A DNA stretch of 6,477 bases, from positions 1 to 6,477 of the forward strand of contig PLKU01000129.1 of the NCBI GenBank assembly GCA_003140705.1, read 5' to 3'. Below are positions 1 through 4,113 of the stretch, piece after piece (position 1 is the stretch's first letter; every line of letters starts with the position of its first letter). Origin of the DNA: Acidobacteriaceae bacterium. Its GTDB lineage: Bacteria > Acidobacteriota > Terriglobia > Terriglobales > Acidobacteriaceae. The notes under the pieces are model-generated. The model did no database searches and was not told where the DNA came from. It was given only the letters and a program-made list of their open reading frames with translations. Made by a program: the position numbers and the translations under genes.

Positions 1-1
1 A

Positions 2-88
2 TTTACAATTCTGAAAGCGGGGCCCGGCTTGAGCCGGCGCACCGGATTCGACAAGCTCGTTGCCAGCCGGACGGTTGTGCAGTGGTGA
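2..88 (+). CDS. possible C-terminal end of an upstream gene (partial)
   Basis: This frame is open from the window edge to a TGA at 86-88 and encodes about 28 residues, starting FTILKAGPGLSRR and ending VVQW. I do not recognise the protein. The mix of hydrophobic, glycine and basic residues is compatible with a real C-terminus. The stop lies only 13 bases before the next gene's ATG at 102, which would fit an operon. A second frame (bases 1-105) is also open but runs into the next gene and has a less protein-like composition. A 5-bp GC hairpin (CCGGC at 24-28, GCCGG at 33-37) lies inside and has no T-tract. The fragment is too short to be sure that it is coding. Confidence 0.25.
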   Translation, partial: FTILKAGPGLSRRTGFDKLVASRTVVQW

Positions 89-101
89 GGTTCAGGACTG
101 A

Positions 102-704
102 ATGAAGAAGATCGCCTTAATAGCATTTCTGCTGGCCTTTAGCGTGGCCGCAGGCCACGCCCAGGAAAGCCGCCAAGACATCAGTATCAGCGGAATCGGG
201 CTCATTGAGCCATTCATCGCTTCGCAAACCGATGTTCAGGTCCACTCCAACTACGCATTGGGCGCGTTGGCTAGCTACCGTTTCATGCTCACGCCCTCAA
301 TTGCGCTCGAGGGTAACTACGGCATTACGTACCAGAACAAGATTCACTACTACGTCAACCCCAACAATTACCAAGTGGCTACCCGCACCCAGGAGATGTC
401 GGGAGAGGTTGTGAAGACATTCAACTTCAGGAAGTTCAACCCATTTCTTGAAGGCGGGCCAGCTGCATTTATTTTTCTGCCCATCCGCAACACGGGGACC
501 ACAAACCTCGACGTTCGGCGGCAAACGACAGTTGGAGCGGTGTACGGCGCCGGGTTCGCGTACGAGATCAGCCCAAGCTTCGACATACGAGCGGAGTATC
601 GCGGCATGATCTCGCCCGTACCGACGTTTGACGACACGCAGCTGAAGACGAACAAGTGGTACAACATTTACGTTCCCACGATCGGAGTCGCTTACCACTT
701 CTAA
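102..704 (+). CDS. outer-membrane beta-barrel protein (porin-like, small OMP)
   Basis: This 200-residue protein is predicted to be secreted by Sec and inserted in the outer membrane. Residues 1-20 form a classic signal peptide: MKK, then a hydrophobic core, with cleavage probable after GHA20. The mature part alternates polar and aromatic/hydrophobic residues with Gly-rich turns, as amphipathic beta strands do (for example the SIALEGNYGITY region at about 66-77 and SFDIRAEYRGM near 160). It ends in GVAYHF, an aromatic-X-Phe type C-terminus that fits a Bam recognition signal. Size and pattern fit the small OmpA/OmpW-like barrel families (OMP_b-brl type) with about 8 strands. No peptidoglycan-binding domain is present. 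An AGGA at 94-97, four bases before the ATG, serves as a weak ribosome binding site. The ligand or role cannot be read from the sequence. The gene may be co-transcribed with a gene ending at 88 and ends before a strong hairpin. Confidence 0.85.
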   Translation: MKKIALIAFLLAFSVAAGHAQESRQDISISGIGLIEPFIASQTDVQVHSNYALGALASYRFMLTPSIALEGNYGITYQNKIHYYVNPNNYQVATRTQEMSGEVVKTFNFRKFNPFLEGGPAAFIFLPIRNTGTTNLDVRRQTTVGAVYGAGFAYEISPSFDIRAEYRGMISPVPTFDDTQLKTNKWYNIYVPTIGVAYHF

Positions 705-723
705 AGTTTCTAATGAATCTTTA

Positions 724-769
724 TGCGAAAGAAAAGGGACGGGCTATGCCCCCTCGCTTTTCTTTCGCA
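724..769. terminator. bidirectional intrinsic-type terminator between convergent genes
   Basis: The left arm TGCGAAAGAAAAG (724-736) and right arm CTTTTCTTTCGCA (757-769) are perfectly complementary over 13 bp. Inside the 20-base loop a second short stem GGGC/GCCC (741-744 with 748-751) can form. The element sits 20 bases after the stop of the + strand barrel gene and 37 bases beyond the stop of the - strand regulator. Each arm is A-rich or T-rich, so a transcript from either side would end its stem in U-rich sequence. This supports a terminator shared by both genes. The U-tract is interrupted by a C, so efficiency is uncertain. Confidence 0.75.
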
Positions 770-805
770 GTGTGTAGCCGGGAACGTAACTACCGGCCGA
801 AAGAG

Positions 806-2269
806 TCATCGGGCCATGAGGATCGAACGCATCTGATGAACTGCTTGAGGGATCCGTTCTGGTGGTGTGCTGCCAAACCCAAGGATGAAGCCGTGTCGGG
901 GTTTGTCACCCTGATAAGAAGGCGAGAGCGGCCAGAGCCAAAGCCTTTCGCGGCCAGCTCTGGCTGAGATTTCCATGTCATTGAGGCCAGCGGGCAGGGT
1001 CATGGCAAGGTGCATGCCGGCTTCAGCGCCGTGCACTTCAAACCCTTCCCTGGCAGGAAATTCCGAGCTCAGACTTTCAATCAAGGCGGTTCGGCGTTGC
1101 TGATACAGCTGCCGCATTTTACGGATGTGCCGTGTGAAGTGGCCATCGTTGATGAAGTCCGAAAGGACCTCCTGATAGAGGTAGGCGGGGAAGATGTCCA
1201 TAGCAAAGCGGACTGCGACAAATCGATCAACCAGATCGCGGGGAATCACCATATAGCCGAGGCGCAGTGATGGAAACAAAACCTTGCTAAAGGTTCCGAT
1301 GTAGATGACGCGCGAATTCATATCCAACCCATGCAACGATGGGACGGGAAGGCTCTCATAGCGATATTCACTGTCGTAGTCATCTTCGACGATCCAGGCG
1401 CCGGCACTCTGAGCCCAATTGAGGAGTTGAATGCGGCGTGACGCACCCATGGTGGACCCAAGCGGGTACTGGTGCGAGGGAGTGACGAAGGCAGCTCTCG
1501 CCTTTGGAGCGCGCTTTATGGCAAAGTTGACATCCATTCCCTCCTGATCCACCAGCACCGGGACGACGCGGCAGCCGGCAGCATTCAAGACGATGTGCTG
1601 GAGGGGATAACCGGGTTCCTCGACCCATACGGCGTTTCCGGGGTCGAGGAGTACGCGTGAGGTAATATCGATGGCCTGCTGCGATCCAGAGACCACCATG
1701 ATCTGATCAGGTTCACATTTGACTCCGCGCGCGGTGCGCAGATAGCTGCAAATCGCGGTGCGGAAACGCTCCGATCCGCGAGGATCGACATGGTGGACCG
1801 CGCTTGCATGGGGATTTCGAGTGTGGCGGACGACCAGATTCGACCAGATTCTGAAGGGAAACTGGTCCAGCGCCGGCTGGTGAACGCCAAACGAACCCCA
1901 TCCTCGCAGCCTGGGCGAATAGGTAAACAGAGGAAACAGGGAGGAACGGCGCGCGACGGGACGCGGACCGGACGGAGTCGGTTCCGCGTTGTCGGAAGAC
2001 TGCATGACAGACATGAGCTGCTCCGGGAGAGACGCGGATACAAATGTGCCCGCACCGACGCGGCTTTCAAGGTAACCCTCTGCGAGCAGCTGCGCATATG
2101 CATTGAGGACAGGAAAGCGGGAAACGCTGAGTGTAGAGGTCAAATCTCGGCTTGAGGGAACTTTCTGGCCTGGAATCAAGTCACCGCTGAGGATTGCGGC
2201 GCGATATCCGTCGTAGATCTGTTTATGGAGAGGCGTGGGCGCTTTGCGGTCGACGGCAAGCGCGGGCAT
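806..2269 (-). CDS. MocR-family transcriptional regulator (GntR winged helix + aminotransferase-like domain)
   Basis: This is a cytoplasmic DNA-binding regulator of the MocR/GabR/PdxR type, 487 residues from this start. Residues about 10-78 form the GntR winged helix (PLHKQIYDGYRAAILSG, then VPSSRDL, SVSR, LLAEGYLESRVGAGTFV). After a linker, residues about 125-485 form a class I aminotransferase fold: DPRGSERFR near 162, VSGSQQAID near 193, EEPGYP near 217, EDDYDSEYRY at 295-304 and SKVLFPSLRLGYM from 328. K329 is the expected PLP lysine and D296 and Y298 the expected cofactor contacts; their 33-residue spacing matches GabR. Family members bind PLP and often sense PLP or an amine and its adduct, controlling a divergent target. 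I prefer ATG 2269 over the in-frame ATG at 2317: it has AGGGA four bases upstream, it begins just before the conserved domain, and a good promoter has its -10 at 2301-2306, downstream of the 2317 ATG. The longer form would have 503 residues. The effector and regulon are unknown; the gene is divergent from two membrane proteins. Confidence 0.93.
   Translation of the reverse strand: MPALAVDRKAPTPLHKQIYDGYRAAILSGDLIPGQKVPSSRDLTSTLSVSRFPVLNAYAQLLAEGYLESRVGAGTFVSASLPEQLMSVMQSSDNAEPTPSGPRPVARRSSLFPLFTYSPRLRGWGSFGVHQPALDQFPFRIWSNLVVRHTRNPHASAVHHVDPRGSERFRTAICSYLRTARGVKCEPDQIMVVSGSQQAIDITSRVLLDPGNAVWVEEPGYPLQHIVLNAAGCRVVPVLVDQEGMDVNFAIKRAPKARAAFVTPSHQYPLGSTMGASRRIQLLNWAQSAGAWIVEDDYDSEYRYESLPVPSLHGLDMNSRVIYIGTFSKVLFPSLRLGYMVIPRDLVDRFVAVRFAMDIFPAYLYQEVLSDFINDGHFTRHIRKMRQLYQQRRTALIESLSSEFPAREGFEVHGAEAGMHLAMTLPAGLNDMEISARAGRERLWLWPLSPSYQGDKPRHGFILGFGSTPPERIPQAVHQMRSILMAR
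1831..1850. repeat. perfect 10-bp tandem duplication inside the regulator gene
   Basis: The decamer CGACCAGATT occurs twice head to tail within the regulator's coding sequence. The unit length is not a multiple of three, so the two copies are read in different frames and encode part of the segment RIWSNLVVR. That peptide fits the usual MocR sequence at this place, so the repeat is probably a codon coincidence or an old duplication. Gain or loss of one unit would shift the frame of the regulator. Confidence 0.6.
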
Positions 2270-2275
2270 GGTTCC

Positions 2276-2302
2276 CTGCAACGAAGTCTTCACAGGTTGC
2301 AG
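2276..2302. repeat. inverted repeat CTGCAAC / GTTGCAG in the mocR leader
   Basis: CTGCAAC (2276-2282) and GTTGCAG (2296-2302) are a perfect 7-bp inverted pair separated by 13 bases. On the mocR strand the pair lies between the -10 element and the ATG at 2269. Its promoter-distal arm runs into the AGGGA ribosome binding site. It could be an operator or, if transcribed, a hairpin near the ribosome binding site. The same heptamer pair recurs at 2438-2507 in front of the divergent gene. Confidence 0.5.
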
Positions 2303-2327
2303 TATAGTGGCTCGCATAAAGCGTCAA
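2301..2327 (-). promoter_or_regulatory. sigma70-type promoter of the MocR-family gene
   Basis: Read on the minus strand, TTGACG (2322-2327) is a five-of-six match to the -35 consensus and TATACT (2301-2306) a five-of-six match to the -10. The spacer is 15 bp, shorter than the ideal 17. A start of transcription near 2294 would give a leader of about 25 bases to the ATG at 2269. The promoter overlaps one AGTGG-core site at its -10 edge, and a second abuts the -35, which suggests autoregulation. Confidence 0.5.
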
Positions 2328-2353
2328 CAAGTGGCTATGGTCACTGACCACTT
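2306..2353. promoter_or_regulatory. probable MocR operator: three AGTGG-core sites
   Basis: AGTGGCT occurs directly repeated at 2306-2312 and 2330-2336, with 24 bp from start to start. An inverted copy, CCACTT at 2348-2353, reads AAGTGG on the other strand and forms a 6-bp inverted repeat with AAGTGG at 2329-2334. A near-palindrome, GGTCA-C-TGACC (2339-2349), is nested in it. MocR regulators commonly bind direct and inverted repeats between themselves and a divergent target, and from memory the published PdxR motif of Corynebacterium also contains AGTGG. Assignment to this regulator is inferred from position and motif likeness. Confidence 0.5.
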
Positions 2354-2358
2354 ATAAA
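2330..2358 (+). promoter_or_regulatory. possible activator-dependent promoter for the membrane-gene pair
   Basis: TATAAA (2353-2358) is a five-of-six -10 match on the + strand. At the 17-bp spacing the -35 position is AGTGGC (2330-2335), which is not a sigma70 -35. It coincides instead with one of the proposed regulator sites. This is what an activator-dependent promoter would look like. It would give a leader of roughly 160 bases before the ATG at 2524. The assignment is tentative. Confidence 0.3.
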
Positions 2359-2437
2359 AGCGAAATTTGATGTGGGAAGGTGTATGCATTGGGAAAGGTT
2401 GGTCCCATAAAAGGCAACGGCGATGATTTTGCGGCTA

Positions 2438-2507
2438 GTTGCAGATTTCGATTGCATGGTCGCCGCCCTTCGGAACGCTGAATTTAGTTCAATTCAAGAT
2501 CTGCAAC
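2438..2507. repeat. 9-bp inverted repeat in the leader of the 155-residue membrane gene
   Basis: GTTGCAGAT (2438-2446) and ATCTGCAAC (2499-2507) are perfectly complementary over 9 bp and enclose 52 bases; a G-U and a U-A pair can extend the stem inward. The right arm ends four bases before the AAAGGA ribosome binding site at 2511-2516. Transcribed from an upstream promoter, it could form a long-range stem next to the ribosome site. Alternatively the arms are protein-binding half-sites, since the core heptamer also forms an inverted pair at 2276-2302. Confidence 0.5.
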
Positions 2508-2523
2508 CCAAAAGGATATCGAA

Positions 2524-2991
2524 ATGACATCCACCTCTGCGCCAGATGCGGTTCGAGGCTCGAGGATTCTATTGCCGATCTTTGCTGGCGGCTTGACGGC
2601 AGGGGTTCTGGACATGACGAGCGCCTTCGTCACCTTCGGGCCGGGCGTGCCTCGGGCGATCGCCGGCGGTCTGCTTGGGAGGGAGGCTTTCCAAGGTGGC
2701 TGGGAGGTCTATGTTCTTGGGTTTGCACTTCATTTTCTTATCGCGATCTCCGCTGCCGCGATCTACTGTGGGTCAAGCCTGAAGCTGACGTTTCTCAAAG
2801 AAAACTTCGTGGTATGCGGCTTGTTCTTTGGCATCGCCATCTACCTTGTGATGAACCTGCTTGTGTTGCCTCTGTCGGCACTCCACGTGGCTCACCCAAT
2901 CGCGCTTCACGACCTGATCCAAGGGTTGCTGGTGCACATGTTCCTGATTGGGCTTCCAATTTCCATCAGCTTGCGGATTTTCTCGAAATAG
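2524..2991 (+). CDS. small four-helix integral membrane protein, conserved hypothetical
   Basis: This 155-residue inner-membrane protein has about four hydrophobic segments: roughly 15-36, 62-82, 94-117 and 129-150. It has a short polar N-terminus and no signal peptide. Visible features are GGLTAGVLD at 22-30, ALHFLIAISAAAIY at 68-81 and MNLLVLPLSAL at 110-120. The last two resemble conserved blocks of an uncharacterised bacterial membrane family that I remember only as hypothetical proteins. Helix-embedded polar residues (D30, H70, N111) could matter functionally. AAAGGA at 2511-2516, seven bases before the ATG, is a good ribosome binding site and fixes the start. The gene lies divergent from the MocR-type regulator and 77 bases ahead of the DoxX-like gene, so the two are probably co-transcribed. 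No function can be assigned. Confidence 0.85.
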   Translation: MTSTSAPDAVRGSRILLPIFAGGLTAGVLDMTSAFVTFGPGVPRAIAGGLLGREAFQGGWEVYVLGFALHFLIAISAAAIYCGSSLKLTFLKENFVVCGLFFGIAIYLVMNLLVLPLSALHVAHPIALHDLIQGLLVHMFLIGLPISISLRIFSK

Positions 2992-3057
2992 CTTTAGGCA
3001 CTGGTCGACCCAAAGAAAGTTCTTGCGTACCGGACAAAAGTGCGCAGCTTCCGGACC

Positions 3058-3062
3058 GAGGT
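3058..3062 (+). promoter_or_regulatory. ribosome binding site fixing the start of the DoxX-like gene
   Basis: GAGGT lies six bases before the ATG at 3069. The same frame stays open far upstream, to an ATG at 2439. That longer reading would cover the preceding membrane gene in another frame and adds about 210 residues that are cysteine-, arginine- and tryptophan-rich and unlike a membrane protein. The site therefore decides for the shorter 270-residue product. Confidence 0.7.
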
Positions 3063-3068
3063 AAACCG

Positions 3069-3881
3069 ATGACCGTTGAATTCTTCTTCAAGCAAGGCAG
3101 GCTGTTCTTCGCGATAGCGATTGCCGCATTTGGCGTGGAGAATCTGATTTGGGCACACTCAACGGACCCCTTTCTACCCGAGATTCCGTGGGTTCCAAGC
3201 TGTCCGGCGTTGGGCTATTTGATGGGTGTGGCGCTGCTCGCGGCCAGCGTGAGCATTGCGGCAAACCTTCGAGCCTGGCTGGGGGCGACCTTACTCGGCT
3301 TTCTCTTCTTGTTGTGCTTTCTGTCTCTTCAGATAGCGAGAGTGGCGGCTGCTCCGTTGGATGTGGGTGTTCGCACGTGCGCGTTTGAGACGCTCACGAT
3401 GTGTGCCTCGGCCTGGATGCTGGCTGCATTGACTCCGGCGGGCGGAGAGCTTTCGCGAGGGAAGAGAGTGATGAATGGCTTATTGCATTCCGGACGCTAT
3501 TTCTTTGCGATCTCCATGATCGTGTTCGGCATCGATCATTATTTTGTTTTCAACTTTATCGTGAGTCTGGTTCCACCCTGGATTCCGGGAAGCGGCTGGT
3601 TTTGGGCTCATGTGACTGCAATTGGGTTCATTGCAGCGGGAGTGAGCATCTCGGTGCGACGGCTGGATCGATGGGCGGCGGGCATGCTGGGGTTGATGTT
3701 TTTTCTCTGGTTTCTGCTGCTTCATGCGCCCAGGGTGCTGAGCTACCCGCGTTGCCTTGATCCGGATGAGTGGTCGAGTGCGTTTATTGCACTGGCGGCG
3801 TGCGGAGGCGCATGGATTTTGGCGTGGTCGATCCCCGCAAAGTCTTCCACCGGGTTTGGCGACAATCAAGGGATGCGTTAG
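3069..3881 (+). CDS. tandem-duplicated DoxX-like integral membrane protein
   Basis: This 270-residue protein is built from two homologous halves, about residues 10-122 and 142-256, each with roughly four membrane segments. Matching blocks are RLFFAI 11-16 with RYFFAI 143-148, FGVEN 21-25 with FGIDH 153-157, IPWVP 39-43 with PPWIP 169-173, VSI 61-63 with VSI 192-194, FLLCFLSL with FFLWFLLL, then R91 with R222, and SAW 114-116 with GAW 247-249. The offset stays at 130-133 residues. Each half resembles single-domain DoxX-like proteins of about 130 residues that I recall from acidobacteria. DoxX relatives are tied to quinol or thiosulfate oxidation in archaea, but most bacterial members have no known role, so no reaction is assigned. 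A polar linker (about 123-141) joins the halves. The second half keeps FGIDHYFV and PPWIP more like single-domain relatives, and the first half is more diverged. The gene follows the 155-residue membrane gene by 77 bases. Confidence 0.82.
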   Translation: MTVEFFFKQGRLFFAIAIAAFGVENLIWAHSTDPFLPEIPWVPSCPALGYLMGVALLAASVSIAANLRAWLGATLLGFLFLLCFLSLQIARVAAAPLDVGVRTCAFETLTMCASAWMLAALTPAGGELSRGKRVMNGLLHSGRYFFAISMIVFGIDHYFVFNFIVSLVPPWIPGSGWFWAHVTAIGFIAAGVSISVRRLDRWAAGMLGLMFFLWFLLLHAPRVLSYPRCLDPDEWSSAFIALAACGGAWILAWSIPAKSSTGFGDNQGMR

Positions 3882-3903
3882 TTGCTGTTCACGCCTCCCT
3901 TTT
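3868..3903 (+). terminator. intrinsic-type terminator overlapping the stop codon
   Basis: AAGGGA (3868-3873) pairs with TCCCTT (3896-3901). After one T-C mismatch, GCGT (3875-3878) pairs with ACGC (3891-3894), closing a 12-base loop that contains the stop codon (3879-3881). The stem has ten pairs and ends in TTTT (3900-3903). The left arm therefore also codes for the last residues (Q-G-M-R) of the DoxX-like protein. The short T-run makes it a modest terminator. Confidence 0.5.
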
Positions 3904-4113
3904 GAATTGCTGGACTTTTGGCCATCGTGCGATCTCTTTTGTTCGAGATTTGGGCAGCCGGCTAATACCGAATCGTCTAAGCCTCGGTCGGCAGAGGTGG
4001 GCGGCATCTCAAGTTTGAGAGTCGGGCGCTCGGGCCAGGCTTTCGCCTCAGTGGCTCATTGGAGCCTATGCACCCGCTGACGGGCGATCAAAGGTCCATT
4101 TCCAGGCGCGTCT
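3904..4113. other. gene-free convergent intergenic stretch
   Basis: No convincing gene is seen on either strand between the ends of the two convergent genes. The stretch holds only short hairpins: ATCTC/GAGAT (3932-3936 with 3945-3949), AGGC/GCCT around TTTC (4037-4048; on the minus strand this is a GAAA tetraloop), GGCTC/GAGCC (4053-4057 with 4062-4066) and CCCG/CGGG near 4073-4084. None has a T-tract, so a terminator for the minus-strand gene is not obvious. Confidence 0.5.

Noticed and set aside
24..37. CCGGC-TTGA-GCCGG hairpin as a terminator
   Set aside because: Only 5 bp, no T-tract, and it lies inside a possible coding end.
297..698. 133-residue minus-strand open frame opposite the barrel gene
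   Set aside because: It is antisense to a gene with a clear signal peptide and beta-barrel C-terminus, and has no domain of its own.
2439..3068. Upstream in-frame extension giving a 480-residue version of the DoxX-like protein
   Set aside because: It overlaps the well-supported 155-residue membrane gene in another frame, has a Cys/Arg/Trp-rich non-membrane composition, and a good GAGGT site precedes the ATG at 3069.
3480..4007. 175-residue minus-strand open frame
   Set aside because: It lies mostly antisense to the DoxX-like gene and its translation is rich in His, Gln, Lys and Arg with no recognisable motif; it is a shadow of the real gene.
3757..4080. Plus-strand open frame running past the end of the DoxX-like gene into the intergenic region
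   Set aside because: It overlaps the end of the membrane gene in another frame and resembles no family.
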